This document shows, one piece after another, positions 8,622 through 18,368 of a stretch of 64,000 nt of DNA. Positions within the stretch are counted from its first letter, which is position 1; every line of letters starts with the position of its first letter. The translations under genes were made by a program, and so were the position numbers. Origin of the DNA: Lutibacter profundi (GTDB taxonomy: Bacteria > Bacteroidota > Bacteroidia > Flavobacteriales > Flavobacteriaceae); the NCBI RefSeq assembly GCF_001543325.1, contig NZ_CP013355.1:124001-188000 (forward strand), in the 5' to 3' direction. The notes beneath the pieces were generated by a model, which had not been told where the DNA came from, did no database searches, and saw nothing but the letters and a program-made list of their open reading frames with translations.

Positions 8622-10022
8622 TTATTTTTTGAAGATATAAATACCTTTTTTGTAATTAGAGTCTATTTTTTTTAATAAACTCATTTCTTGGTTATCAATA
8701 TTTTTAATTTTTTTAGTTGGAATAATAATTAAAAATGGGTTTTTGGTTTTAAAAGCTTCTTTTAATTTATGAGTATTCTCAATAGTTTTCATGTTACCTT
8801 TTGTATAAAACTGTCCAGAATAACTTTTATTTTGCCAATGATAAATAGGAATATTATTATCTGCGGTATTTTCAATTAGGTATTTATCAGTGTTTATGTA
8901 AAACTCTTTTTTGTCACTAATAGTTAATCCAATATAAAATAACAAGGCAATAAATGGAAAAAACAAACTCCCAATAATAATTTTTTTTCTATGTAAAATA
9001 GTTTTCCACCAATGTGTTATTAGCAAAGCAATAGGCACCATTACAGGTAAAATATAAGGGTGAATTAAACTTTTTGAAACTGTAAAAAATAGAGGAGTCC
9101 ATAGTAGCCAAAAAAGTAAAAATGTAACCCATTTATTTTTAAATATAACGGTTTTATTTTTCCATAATTTACGAATTGTTATTTGAATCCAAGGAAGTGC
9201 AAACAATACTAAAAATATCCAAATCATTCCAAGTGGTTGAGATTTAGGGAAACCATATTTATCACCTTTCCAACTAGAGTCTAAAAACCTTTTAAAATGT
9301 TCTCCAACAATAAAGTAATCTATAAAACCAGGTGTTTTTTGTTCTGCCAAATAATACCAAGGAATCGCAATTATTGCTGTTATTAGTATTCCTAAAATCC
9401 ATGGAAAGAATTTCCATAAGTTTTTAAATTCTTTAAAAACAACAAGCCAAATAAAAATAGGAGGCCCTGTTAAAATAATTATAATAGGACCTTTTGCAAG
9501 TAAACCTAAACCTATACCTACAAAAAACAAATATTTCCAAATTTTTTGTTTGTTGTTGATTCCTTCCCAAAAAGAAATCATAACTAGCGTAACACAAAAT
9601 GCTAAGGCAGTATCTGTTGAAACAACACCAGCATGAATTAAAAACTCAGGAATTGTTAAGAGTATTACCCCTGGAATAAAGAAATCTAACCCTTTTCGTT
9701 TAGCGTATTTACCTATAAGAAGCACCATTAAAATGCTTAAAAGTAGATAAGGTAATCTAGCAGCAAACTCATTAACACCAAATAGTTCAAAGCTTATTGC
9801 AGATAACCAAGTTGAAAGAGGAGGCTTTGCCCAAAAGGGAACACCATAATCTATTTGTGGTGTAATCCAATTGTTAGTTTCAGCCATAATTCTAGCAATA
9901 TTAGCGTAACGAGCTTCTGTTTTGTCCATTAAAGGGATAGCATAATTTAAGAAAGCTCTAAATAGAATGAGACCGATTACTATACTCAAATAGGGTGATA
10001 TTTTTTTTGAAAACAATTTCAT
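8622..10022 (-). CDS. ArnT/PMT-like glycosyltransferase, paralogue
   Basis: The product has 466 residues and many membrane segments. The first loop holds DKTEARYANIARIMAETNNW and then FWAKPPLSTWL, the typical ArnT-family pattern of an acidic residue followed by KPPL. It probably transfers a sugar from a polyprenyl phosphate carrier to a lipid or protein in the periplasm. It lies 21 bases after a GT2 gene of the kind that makes such polyprenyl-phosphate donors. Compared with its downstream paralogue it is about 75 residues shorter at the C-terminus. Confidence 0.82.
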   Translation of the reverse strand: MKLFSKKISPYLSIVIGLILFRAFLNYAIPLMDKTEARYANIARIMAETNNWITPQIDYGVPFWAKPPLSTWLSAISFELFGVNEFAARLPYLLLSILMVLLIGKYAKRKGLDFFIPGVILLTIPEFLIHAGVVSTDTALAFCVTLVMISFWEGINNKQKIWKYLFFVGIGLGLLAKGPIIIILTGPPIFIWLVVFKEFKNLWKFFPWILGILITAIIAIPWYYLAEQKTPGFIDYFIVGEHFKRFLDSSWKGDKYGFPKSQPLGMIWIFLVLFALPWIQITIRKLWKNKTVIFKNKWVTFLLFWLLWTPLFFTVSKSLIHPYILPVMVPIALLITHWWKTILHRKKIIIGSLFFPFIALLFYIGLTISDKKEFYINTDKYLIENTADNNIPIYHWQNKSYSGQFYTKGNMKTIENTHKLKEAFKTKNPFLIIIPTKKIKNIDNQEMSLLKKIDSNYKKGIYIFKK

Positions 10023-10043
10023 TTTTAGTTTAATTGGTTTTAC

Positions 10044-10781
10044 CTATTTGTAATGTTTTTGGATACGATATAAATCTAACCAAAGTTTAAAGAAGTAAGT
10101 CATTTTAACTTTAGAATCATCGTAATCTATCCAAGATTTTAAAGGTACTTCCTTGCATATTTTATGCATTTTTTCTTCTCCATAAATTTTAATAATTCTG
10201 TGAAAGAGTTCTACATCAAATAACCATTTTGAGATAAATTTTTCGTTAAAAATATTTTTAGAAAGTTTACTATCAAATATTTTACAGCCACATTGCGTAT
10301 CGTAAACCCCTAATTTTAGCTGTTTTGATATAAACGTAGCAATAACTCTTCCTATTAAAAAACGAGATGTTTTTCGCTGAATATTCGTATCAATTTTTTT
10401 TATTCTTGATCCAAATGCAAATACCACTTTATTAGTAACTAATTTACTAATCTCATAGCACTCCTCCAAAGTAGTAGCTAAATCTGCATCTAAATAAGCA
10501 ATTTTGTTGAATTTTAGATTTTTATTACAGTATGTTATTCCCGTTCTAACGGCTTCAGCCTTTCCTACATTTTTTGGCGTAGAAATAGCTTCAACATTGT
10601 TAGGATAAGCAATTTTTATGGAATTTAAGACTTCTAAAGTATTGTCACTAGAGCCATCATTTACAAAGCATAATAAAACATTTTTTTGTGCTTCAAGAAA
10701 ATTAAGCATCCGTTTTTTGTCTAATCTTTTTTCTTCATTATAGCAGGGTATAACAATACATAGCTCAAATTGTTTAATCAT
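10044..10781 (-). CDS. GT2 glycosyltransferase, polyprenyl-phosphate sugar synthase-like
   Basis: A 245-residue GT-A fold enzyme: CIVIPCYNEEKRL at the N-terminus, FVNDGSSDNT (about 39-48), and the metal/nucleotide motif AYLDADLATT near residue 95. The CGCKIFDSKLS segment and the absence of C-terminal membrane helices resemble soluble dolichyl-phosphate glucosyl/mannosyl transferases (DPM/ALG5 type). It probably makes the lipid-linked sugar used by the ArnT-like enzymes encoded directly downstream. The sugar cannot be deduced. Confidence 0.83.
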   Translation of the reverse strand: MIKQFELCIVIPCYNEEKRLDKKRMLNFLEAQKNVLLCFVNDGSSDNTLEVLNSIKIAYPNNVEAISTPKNVGKAEAVRTGITYCNKNLKFNKIAYLDADLATTLEECYEISKLVTNKVVFAFGSRIKKIDTNIQRKTSRFLIGRVIATFISKQLKLGVYDTQCGCKIFDSKLSKNIFNEKFISKWLFDVELFHRIIKIYGEEKMHKICKEVPLKSWIDYDDSKVKMTYFFKLWLDLYRIQKHYK

Positions 10782-10860
10782 TCTTGTTTTTTTAAAATAC
10801 TTTCAACTTTTACAAATGTATGGATAATTAGGAAAGTACAATAAGCACTTAATTTAATTT

Positions 10861-11478
10861 TTATTGTTTTCTTAAAATAAAAATATTTCTTATATATATG
10901 ATAGACCCCATTAAATGCCCAACTAAAAGTACAGGGTCTTCTCTAAAGATGGCATAAATCAATATCATAATTGAACCAATTAAGCTTAACAACCAAAATC
11001 CAAAAGGTAAAGATGATTCTTTTTTCTTTTCAGAGTAAATCCATTGATACACAAATCGAAGTGTAAAAATAACTTGTGCTACACTTCCCCAAATTAACAA
11101 CCAAAAAGGAATGGCTTCATTTTTAAGAAGTTTATTTAAATCGTAGATATTATTATTAAAAGAATAAATAACTATTAATAAGGGGAAAATCCATAAAAAC
11201 CACCGTAAAATCTTAGGTGCTTTTTGCCATTCTCCTTGTAATTGTAAGTTTCTAATGTATATAAAATAGGTAAGAGTTTGCCCTAACATAATGGCAAAAT
11301 CATCACGTAAATATCCATAAACAAATAATAGGAAAGAGGCAAATAGGCTTAGTTTCCAAAAAATGGAAGGGGTTAAAACTTTCTTATTCTTTTCTGATAA
11401 AATCCATTGTAAAATTAATCTTCCTGAAAATAAAAGTTGTGCTAAAAAGCCTATGCTATAAATTATCCAACTACTCAT
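10861..11478 (-). CDS. Membrane protein with two LAB_N (lipid A biosynthesis N-terminal) domains
   Basis: The 205-residue protein is an internal duplication. Each half reads: hydrophobic helix, F/L-R-L/F-x-x-QW-I-x-SEKxK, then FWxLSL, a helix, RxD/EDxxxxxGxxxxxxIYIRN. The halves cover about residues 1-82 and 119-205. This is the LAB_N domain otherwise found N-terminal to some LpxB enzymes; the LpxB catalytic part is absent. Stand-alone LAB_N proteins recur beside ArnC/ArnT-like genes, so a role in moving or modifying a polyprenyl-linked sugar or lipid A is inferred. It overlaps the upstream GT2 gene by one base. Confidence 0.8.
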   Translation of the reverse strand: MSSWIIYSIGFLAQLLFSGRLILQWILSEKNKKVLTPSIFWKLSLFASFLLFVYGYLRDDFAIMLGQTLTYFIYIRNLQLQGEWQKAPKILRWFLWIFPLLIVIYSFNNNIYDLNKLLKNEAIPFWLLIWGSVAQVIFTLRFVYQWIYSEKKKESSLPFGFWLLSLIGSIMILIYAIFREDPVLLVGHLMGSIIYIRNIFILRKQ

Positions 11479-12191
11479 TAATTTATTTTAGCAATTTTGT
11501 AATTGATATATTTTTTCTTCATCCATAAATAGGCAAAACAATCTATGAGTGGACCTATAAGTCTATTCCATAAACCGTATTTTGCTTCACCGGCAATTCT
11601 AGGGAAATGTTGCACAGGTATTTGTTTAATTTTTCCATTTTGCAATAAAATCATAGCTGGTAAAAAACGATGTAAGCCTTTAAACATAGGTATTTTTTTT
11701 GCATACTCAGTTTTAATTACTTTTAAAGGGCAGCCAGTATCATCCATTCCGTCATGTGTAAAAGCACGCCTAATTCCATTTGCTATAGTTGATGACATAT
11801 TTTTCACAAAAGTATCTTTTCTATTTGCTCTTACTCCTGTAACTAAATCATATTCTCCAATTTGAGCCAATAATAAATTAAAATCTTCAGGAGCAGTTTG
11901 TAAATCAGAATCTATATAACCAACCAATTCAGTATCAGTATTCTTAAATCCAGCAGTTATTGCAGCACTTAACCCACAGTTTTGTTGAAACTGAATAAAA
12001 TTAAAATCTGAATTGTTCATACAAATTTCTTCAATTAATTGTTGGCTTTTATCTTTGCTTCCATCATTTACAAAGAGGATTTTTGTTTTTTTTGCAGCTA
12101 TTTTTAGATAGTTAGAAAGTTCTTGTTCAACTCGTTGTAAATTAGCTTCTTCATTGTAAACAGGAACAATGATAGTAAATTCGTAGTTCAT
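11478..12191 (-). CDS. GT2 glycosyltransferase, DPM1/ArnC-like
   Basis: This 237-residue GT-A enzyme has TIIVPVYNEEANL, FVNDGSKDKS (about 40-49) and the DxD-type motif GYIDSDLQTAPEDF near residue 93, followed by RANRKD and DDTGCPLKV. The pattern fits ArnC/dolichyl-phosphate-mannose-synthase-like enzymes that attach a sugar to a polyprenyl phosphate. No C-terminal membrane pair is present. It overlaps meaB and the LAB_N gene by one base at either end, so the three are tightly coupled. With the second GT2 enzyme it could supply two different donors to two ArnT-like transferases. Confidence 0.85.
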   Translation of the reverse strand: MNYEFTIIVPVYNEEANLQRVEQELSNYLKIAAKKTKILFVNDGSKDKSQQLIEEICMNNSDFNFIQFQQNCGLSAAITAGFKNTDTELVGYIDSDLQTAPEDFNLLLAQIGEYDLVTGVRANRKDTFVKNMSSTIANGIRRAFTHDGMDDTGCPLKVIKTEYAKKIPMFKGLHRFLPAMILLQNGKIKQIPVQHFPRIAGEAKYGLWNRLIGPLIDCFAYLWMKKKYINYKIAKIN

Positions 12192-13276
12192 TATTTTTTT
12201 GATAGTTTTAGGATTTCTTGAGCAGCTTTAAAAGGTGTTGTTTTGAGGTTTTTTATGTCCTCTTTATATTTTTTTAATCCTTCTTTTACCCTTTTTTTGT
12301 TGTAAAAATTGGTAATTAGCTGGTAATTAATAGTTTCTAGAAACCAATAATTATTTTGTTCATTTCTATGCTTTTCAAAATAGCCATTTGACTTTGTTAA
12401 GTTAAAATAATCATTAATAATTTTGTAAACGGTGTCAATGCCTTCATTATAAATGGCACTACAAGTTGTTACTTGTGGTTGCCAGCCACTTTCTTTTGGC
12501 GGATACAAATGCAATGCGCGTGTAAATTCATTTTTTGCAAGTTCAGCATATTTTTTATTGTCATTGTCAGCTTTGTTAATTACAATTGCATCAGCCATTT
12601 CAATTATACCACGTTTAATTCCTTGTAATTCGTCACCAGCACCAGCTAATTTTAATAATAAAAAGAAATCAACCATTGAATGCACTGCTGTTTCACTTTG
12701 ACCAACACCTACAGTTTCAATAAAAATAACATCAAAACTAGCAGCTTCACATAAAATAATAGTTTCACGTGTTTTTTGTGCAACACCTCCCAAAGAAGAA
12801 CCACTTGGAGAAGGACGTATATATACATTTTGATCCTTTACCAATTCTTCCATACGAGTTTTATCACCTAAAATACTTCCTTTATTAATAGAACTACTTG
12901 GATCAATAGCTAATACAGCAACTTTTTTATTTTGTTTAGTGAAATATTTTCCAAAAGCTTCAATAAAAGTACTTTTCCCTACGCCTGGAACACCAGTTAT
13001 GCCAATTCTAACAGATTTATTTGCAAAAGGTAAACATTGTTCTAAAATTGCAGTTGCTTTTTTTTGATGATTTGAATTGGTACTTTCAATTAACGTTATT
13101 GCACGGCTTAAATAAGAAATATCTCCTTCAATAATTTTCTCAACAAACTCTTCTTCAGTAGGTTGTTTCCTTCGTTGTCGTTTTATTTTTTTTATTGAAC
13201 TATCATTAGTTGTTGCAGGTTGTTGAATTCCTTCAACCTCATGTAAAGCAGATTTCAATGATTTTTTGTTGGTCAT
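12191..13276 (-). CDS. meaB: MeaB, methylmalonyl-CoA mutase-associated G protein
   Basis: MeaB (361 residues here) is the GTPase chaperone that protects and reloads B12-dependent methylmalonyl-CoA mutase. Visible motifs are the P-loop GVPGVGKST (near residue 94), the AIDPSSSINKGSILGDKTRM switch region, ETVGVGQSE (Walker B/G3) and NKAD (G4). The N-terminal arm and C-terminal dimerisation helix are present. The mutase genes are not in the window. Its coupling to envelope glycosyltransferases by one-base overlap looks like positional linkage rather than shared function. Confidence 0.95.
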   Translation of the reverse strand: MTNKKSLKSALHEVEGIQQPATTNDSSIKKIKRQRRKQPTEEEFVEKIIEGDISYLSRAITLIESTNSNHQKKATAILEQCLPFANKSVRIGITGVPGVGKSTFIEAFGKYFTKQNKKVAVLAIDPSSSINKGSILGDKTRMEELVKDQNVYIRPSPSGSSLGGVAQKTRETIILCEAASFDVIFIETVGVGQSETAVHSMVDFFLLLKLAGAGDELQGIKRGIIEMADAIVINKADNDNKKYAELAKNEFTRALHLYPPKESGWQPQVTTCSAIYNEGIDTVYKIINDYFNLTKSNGYFEKHRNEQNNYWFLETINYQLITNFYNKKRVKEGLKKYKEDIKNLKTTPFKAAQEILKLSKK

Positions 13277-13485
13277 ATTTCAAACTCAATAATTGATGTA
13301 AATTTAAAATATTTTTTTTGATATAAAATACAAGGTATAAAATAAAGATGTATGAAATTTTATTTAACCGTTTATGCATTCTGTGTAATAGTTTATATTT
13401 CTAAGTTACTAAATCCATTGCAGTATTAATTTCTCCATTAGAGATTTGTTTTTATCTTTACATTCTCAAAAATAAGTAACAATTA

Positions 13486-14958
13486 ATGGAATTATACAAA
13501 ACAAACCAACTTAAAATATACAATTCTTTAAGTAAATCAAAAGAAGTTTTTAAACCAATTGTTGAAGGTAATGTTGGTATGTATGTTTGTGGCCCTACAG
13601 TTTATAGTAATGTACACTTAGGAAATGTTAGAACGTTTATGTCGTTTGATATGATTTTTCGTTACTTAAAACACTTGGGGTATAAAGTACGCTATGTACG
13701 TAATATTACTGATGCAGGACATTTAACAGATGATGATGCAGAAGATAAAATTGCTACCAAAGCTCGATTGGAAAAAATAGAGCCTATGGAAGTTGTACAA
13801 CGTTATACAATAGATTTTCACAATACGCTACAAAATATTAATAATTTACCTCCAAGTATTGAGCCAACAGCTACAGGGCATATAGTTGAACAAATTGAAA
13901 TAATTAAAGATATTTTAGCTAAAGGAATGGCTTATGAAGTTAATGGCTCTGTATATTTTGATGTTTTAAAATACAATGAAACTGAAAACTACGGCATACT
14001 TTCAGGTAGAAAAATTGAAGATTCTATACAAAATACACGAGAGTTAGAGGGGCAGTCTGAAAAGAAGAATCCACAAGATTTTGCACTTTGGAAAAAAGCT
14101 GATGAACGGCACATTATGCGTTGGCCTTCACCTTGGAGTGATGGTTTTCCAGGTTGGCATTTAGAATGTAGTGCAATGAGTACTAAATATTTAGGGAGTG
14201 AATTTGACATTCATGGAGGCGGAATGGATTTAAAGTTTCCACACCATGAATGTGAAATTGCACAGTCTAAGGTTAAAAATGGTGTAAACCCTGTACATTA
14301 TTGGATGCATGCAAATATGTTGATTTTAAATGGAGAAAAAATGTCTAAATCAACAGGAAATTATATTTTGCCTAATGAGATATTTTCAGGTAAAAATAAC
14401 ATTTTAAGTAAACCATTTTCCCCAAGTGTAACACGATTTTTTATGTTACAAGCAAATTATAGAAGTATATTAGATTTTACAAATGCAGGAATTGAAGCAT
14501 CTGAAAAAGGCTATATTAAATTAGAAGAAGCCGTAAATAATTTAGATAATATAATAGTATCAAAAGAATCTTCAATAGATATTAAAGGTTGGAAACAAAA
14601 ATGTTATGATGCTATGAATGATGATTTTAATACACCTATTTTAATTGCAAATTTATTTGAAGCAGTTAAATTTGTGAATTTATTACTCGTTAAAAAAGAA
14701 ACCATAACAGAAGTAGATTTAAAAGAATTTAAGTTTACGTTAAAAGCATTTTTTTACGACGTGTTAGGTTTAAAAAATGAGATTCAACAAAACAGTTCAG
14801 ATAAATTAACGGGTGTGGTAGAATTGTTAATTCAAATGAGAAAAGAAGCTAGAGATAATAAAAATTGGGCATTATCTGATCAAATTAGAGATGAACTTTT
14901 AGCTTTGGGTATTCAATTAAAAGATGGTAAAGATGGAACTACTTTTTCAATAAATTAA
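13486..14958 (+). CDS. cysS: Cysteinyl-tRNA synthetase
   Basis: CysS charges tRNA-Cys. At 490 residues it is full length. The class I signatures are present: the HIGH-equivalent segment [17 protein letters not shown] (near 35-51) with a zinc-binding Cys, the second zinc site WHLECSAMS and HHECEIAQS, and KMSKSTGN (near 286). A 210-base spacer separates it from the divergent meaB operon. It is followed after two bases by yidD, and lgt lies 69 bases further on, so cysS-yidD at least are one unit. Confidence 0.97.
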   Translation: MELYKTNQLKIYNSLSKSKEVFKPIVEGNVGMYVCGPTVYSNVHLGNVRTFMSFDMIFRYLKHLGYKVRYVRNITDAGHLTDDDAEDKIATKARLEKIEPMEVVQRYTIDFHNTLQNINNLPPSIEPTATGHIVEQIEIIKDILAKGMAYEVNGSVYFDVLKYNETENYGILSGRKIEDSIQNTRELEGQSEKKNPQDFALWKKADERHIMRWPSPWSDGFPGWHLECSAMSTKYLGSEFDIHGGGMDLKFPHHECEIAQSKVKNGVNPVHYWMHANMLILNGEKMSKSTGNYILPNEIFSGKNNILSKPFSPSVTRFFMLQANYRSILDFTNAGIEASEKGYIKLEEAVNNLDNIIVSKESSIDIKGWKQKCYDAMNDDFNTPILIANLFEAVKFVNLLLVKKETITEVDLKEFKFTLKAFFYDVLGLKNEIQQNSSDKLTGVVELLIQMRKEARDNKNWALSDQIRDELLALGIQLKDGKDGTTFSIN

Positions 14959-14960
14959 TT

Positions 14961-15218
14961 TTGAAAAGTTTTACTAAAATATTGGCAATTCCATTTATAT
15001 GGTTAGTTCGTTTTTATCAAGCAGCAATATCTCCTTATACACCATCAAGCTGCAGGTATACACCAACTTGTTCTAGTTATACGTTAGAAGCACTTCAAAA
15101 ACATGGAATATTTAGAGGTGGTAAATTGGCAATTAAAAGAATCTTTAGTTGTCATCCTTGGGGAGGAAGCGGTTATGATCCGGTACCCGATACAGAAGAT
15201 AAAAAAAGTAAAAAATAA
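14961..15218 (+). CDS. yidD: YidD, membrane protein insertion efficiency factor (TTG start)
   Basis: The small YidD protein (85 residues) assists YidC-mediated membrane protein insertion. Its family signature is clear: [29 protein letters not shown], with three conserved cysteines, then [19 protein letters not shown] (quoted with the family hallmark [12 protein letters not shown]). There is no internal Met, so translation must begin at a non-ATG codon; TTG at 14961, two bases after the cysS stop, gives the expected length. Termination-coupled re-initiation from cysS would explain tolerance of the weak start. Confidence 0.93.
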   Translation: MKSFTKILAIPFIWLVRFYQAAISPYTPSSCRYTPTCSSYTLEALQKHGIFRGGKLAIKRIFSCHPWGGSGYDPVPDTEDKKSKK

Positions 15219-15287
15219 GTTTAATTATATTAAAAGTTACTACAACTAAACATTTATTATATATTTACAACACTAAAAATAAAATTA

Positions 15288-16103
15288 ATGATACTACTTC
15301 AAATTGATTGGAATCCTTCACCAATATTATTCAAATTAGGTCCAGTTGCAATACGATATTATAGTTTAATGTTTGTTTTTGCATTTACATTAGGCTTGTA
15401 TATAATGAAAAAAATATTTATAAATGATAAAATTCCTTTAGAAAAATTAGATTCATTATTTATGTACGCTGTTATAGCAACATTGATAGGAGCAAGGATA
15501 GGGCATTTTTTATTTTATCAGCCAGAATTTCTATTTAAACACCCTCTTGAAGTTTTGTTACCAGTTAAATTTTCTCCAAAATTTGAGTTTATTGGCTATA
15601 GAGGCTTGGCAAGTCATGGTGCTGCAATAGGAATAATTTTGGCTATGTATTGGTTTAGTAAAAAAATATTAAAAAAACCATTACTTTATATTTTAGATAG
15701 AATTGTAGTTCCAGTTGCGTTAGGTGCAATGTTTGTTAGAATAGGAAATTTAATGAATTCAGAAATTATTGGAAAACCTACAAATTCTAATTATGGATTT
15801 GTTTTTAGAAGATTAGGAGAAGATTTTCCTAGGCATCCTGCACAATTATATGAAGCCATTAGTTATTTGGTAATATTTATTATTCTTTGGTACATTTACT
15901 GGAAAACAGATAAAAAACAAAAACTAGGTTATATTTTTGGACTCTTTTTTGTGTTACTCTGGTCAGTTAGATTTGTAATTGAGTTTTTCAAAGAAGCACA
16001 GGTTGATGATCGTTCTCAATGGGCACTCAATACGGGACAATGGTTGAGTATTCCTCTAATTTTTGTTGGATTTTATTTTATGTTTCGAAAAACAAAATCT
16101 TAA
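15288..16103 (+). CDS. lgt: Prolipoprotein diacylglyceryl transferase
   Basis: Lgt transfers a diacylglyceryl group from phosphatidylglycerol to the lipobox cysteine of prolipoproteins. The 271-residue protein has about seven membrane segments, the YRGLASHGAAIGI segment containing the essential His, and the Lgt signature RIGNLMNSEIIGKPTNSNYG (near 143-162). Its importance here is plain from the many lipoproteins encoded nearby. A TATATTTA -7-like element sits at 15260-15267, suggesting its own promoter in addition to read-through from cysS-yidD. Confidence 0.95.
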   Translation: MILLQIDWNPSPILFKLGPVAIRYYSLMFVFAFTLGLYIMKKIFINDKIPLEKLDSLFMYAVIATLIGARIGHFLFYQPEFLFKHPLEVLLPVKFSPKFEFIGYRGLASHGAAIGIILAMYWFSKKILKKPLLYILDRIVVPVALGAMFVRIGNLMNSEIIGKPTNSNYGFVFRRLGEDFPRHPAQLYEAISYLVIFIILWYIYWKTDKKQKLGYIFGLFFVLLWSVRFVIEFFKEAQVDDRSQWALNTGQWLSIPLIFVGFYFMFRKTKS

Positions 16104-16188
16104 ATTAAACACCTAAAATAGTATAACTTGTTTTTACGAATAAAGTATCATATAATTATGAGATTTTATTCTTATAATTAGGTAAATC

Positions 16189-16218
16189 TTTTGCTGTTAA
16201 AGTTTTTTTATATCTTTA
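16189..16218 (+). promoter_or_regulatory. Putative promoter of the M20 hydrolase gene
   Basis: TTTTG (16189-16193) and TATCTTTA (16211-16218) are separated by 17 bases. The last base of the -7 box is A instead of G, so the match to the Bacteroidota consensus is good but imperfect. Confidence 0.45.
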
Positions 16219-16242
16219 GAAGATAAATTTAAACTCTTTTCA

Positions 16243-17679
16243 ATGAAAACAAAACTATTATTAATTGTAGCACTGTGTTTTACAATTACAACTTCATTTT
16301 CTCAAAAAAAAATAGGCAAAACAAAAAAAGCGATTATAAGTTCTGTGGAAAACCATAAAAAAGATCTTATAAATATTAGTGATGAAATTTGGTCATTGGC
16401 AGAAACTGCTTTTGAGGAAAATAAATCTTCAAAATTATTGGCAGATTATGCAGAAAAACAAGGATTTAAGGTTGAGCGTGGTGTAGCTGGTATTCCAACC
16501 GCTTTTGTAGCCACTTATGGTTCTGGTAGGCCAGTAATAAGTGTTTTAGGTGAATTTGATGCACTCCCAGGTATTTCACAAAAGGCAAAACCAACAAAAG
16601 ATCCTATTAATGAAGGAGAGCCTGGTCATGGTTGTGGTCATAACTTATTTGGGTCTGCAAGTTTAGGCGCAGCAATAGCTATTAAAGAATTAATAGAGAG
16701 CGGTAAAATTAAAGGAACTGTTAAGTTTTTTGGAACACCAAGTGAAGAAAAATATTTCGGAAAAATTTGGATGGTACGCGCAGGACTTTGGAATGATGTT
16801 GATGTTAACATAAGTTGGCATCCTTCTGCTGAAATTAAAGCAGATGTGCAAAGTTCATTAGCATTGGTAGATTTTAAAATTGAATTTTATGGGCAATCAG
16901 CTCATGCTTCCGCTGACCCTTGGAATGGTAGAAGTGCATCTGATGCATTAGAATTATATACTACAGGCATTAATTACTATAGAGAACATGTAAAACCTAC
17001 AGTAAGAATGCACTATCATATACAGGATGCAGGTAAAGTGGTTAATGTAGTTCCTGATTATGCAAGACTTTGGATGCGAGTTAGAGATACAAAAAGATCT
17101 GGGTTAATGCCTGTATATGAACAGGCTATGAAAATGGCTGAAGGAGCAGCAATTTTAGCGAATGTAGACTATAAGGTTTCACTAATTTCAGGAATATACG
17201 AAGTGTTGGTGAATAGAGAAGGAGGTAAAATAATGCAAAATAATCTTGAATTATTAGGGCCTATTAGTTATACGGATGAAGAAATCTCATTTGGAAAAAA
17301 AATACAAGAAGCTACAGGTAAAAAACAAATAGGAATGGATAGTACTATAAAGCCCTTAAAAGAAACAAGAGAAAATCCAGGAGGTGGCTCAACAGATGTA
17401 GGAGATGTAAGTTGGAATGTTGCAAACATAAATTTAGGTGTTACTACAGCACCAAAAGATACACCTTGGCATTCGTGGGCAGTAGTGGCTTGTGGAGGTA
17501 TGAGTATTGGCCATAAAGGAATGCTGTATGCATCAAAAGCAATGGCAATGACTATGCTTGATTTATTTGAAAACCCTGAATTGCTTAAAAAAGTTAAGGA
17601 TGAATATGTTAAAAGAAAAGGGAGTGAAGTTTATAAGGCAATTATCCCTGATGGGCCTCCTCCAATTCCTGTAAATTAA
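16243..17679 (+). CDS. Exported M20-family amidohydrolase (AbgB/p-aminobenzoyl-glutamate hydrolase-like)
   Basis: The 478-residue protein begins with a cleavable signal (ending SFSQ) and belongs to the M20 dinuclear zinc hydrolases. Motifs include GEFDALPG (near 104), GHGCGHNLFG (near 128, metal ligands), PSEEKYFGK with the catalytic and ligand glutamates (near 167), and the dimerisation domain SAHASADPWNGRSA. These are closest to AbgB-type aminobenzoyl-glutamate or aminoacyl amidohydrolases, though the true substrate is open. It is a monocistronic gene with its own promoter and a strong terminator shared with the convergent M1 peptidase genes. Confidence 0.85.
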   Translation: MKTKLLLIVALCFTITTSFSQKKIGKTKKAIISSVENHKKDLINISDEIWSLAETAFEENKSSKLLADYAEKQGFKVERGVAGIPTAFVATYGSGRPVISVLGEFDALPGISQKAKPTKDPINEGEPGHGCGHNLFGSASLGAAIAIKELIESGKIKGTVKFFGTPSEEKYFGKIWMVRAGLWNDVDVNISWHPSAEIKADVQSSLALVDFKIEFYGQSAHASADPWNGRSASDALELYTTGINYYREHVKPTVRMHYHIQDAGKVVNVVPDYARLWMRVRDTKRSGLMPVYEQAMKMAEGAAILANVDYKVSLISGIYEVLVNREGGKIMQNNLELLGPISYTDEEISFGKKIQEATGKKQIGMDSTIKPLKETRENPGGGSTDVGDVSWNVANINLGVTTAPKDTPWHSWAVVACGGMSIGHKGMLYASKAMAMTMLDLFENPELLKKVKDEYVKRKGSEVYKAIIPDGPPPIPVN

Positions 17680-17699
17680 GGATAATTATATAAAATAAT

Positions 17700-17724
17700 A
17701 AAGCCACTCTTTTGAAGTGGCTTT
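17700..17724. terminator. Bidirectional terminator between M20 and M1 genes
   Basis: A nine-base perfect stem (17700-17708 with 17716-17724) around a seven-base loop, flanked by A/T-rich tails, lies between two convergent stop codons. Confidence 0.8.
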
Positions 17725-17725
17725 A

Positions 17726-18368
17726 TTTTAACTTTTAATTTGAGTTTTTTTAAATTTTTCAAATTTAGTTTCTTTGTTTTTTGGCCAGCTATTGTTACTT
17801 AAATTTACATCAGCGGTTTGTTCATCTGGATCAATAGTAATTTTTTTAATTGCTTTACTAGAAGGAAAAACTTTGGTAACTTCTTTATCATTGTGTCTCC
17901 AAATTTGAGCTGGATATTGTTTGCGTTCTTTGGTACCATCTTCATATTCAAATTCAACAATAATAGGCATTACTAAATCTCCTGGTTTTTCAAACACTAG
18001 TTCATAAAAATATTTTGGTGCTTTTAGGGATGCTTTTTCTTGTTCATCAAAGTTAGCAGAAATATACTCACTTAATAAATTATAATCTTCGGGTTTTTTA
18101 TTTTTTAAATCGTTTGTAAATTCATCACTATCTTCAGAAACTAAATAAAGAGCAGGAGGCAGTTGATCAATAGTAATACCGTACCGTTTTGCCATGTTTT
18201 TAGCTCTTTCAGTAGGTTTATCGGTTACATAATATTTTTTTACTTCTTTAATACCAATATCGTTATTTCCTGTAGTATAAAACCAACCTCTCCAAAACCA
18301 ATCTAAATCCATAGCAGAAGCATCTTCCATAGTTCTAAAGAAATCGGCAGGAGTAGGGTGTTTAAATG
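17726..18368 (-). repeat. Direct repeat, copy A (3' third of M1 gene)
   Basis: This ~643-base tract matches 20107-20749 with about eight differences by hand alignment (roughly 99%), four of them clustered in two codons. Outside the tract the two genes diverge abruptly. The pattern points to gene conversion or a recent partial duplication. Confidence 0.9.
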
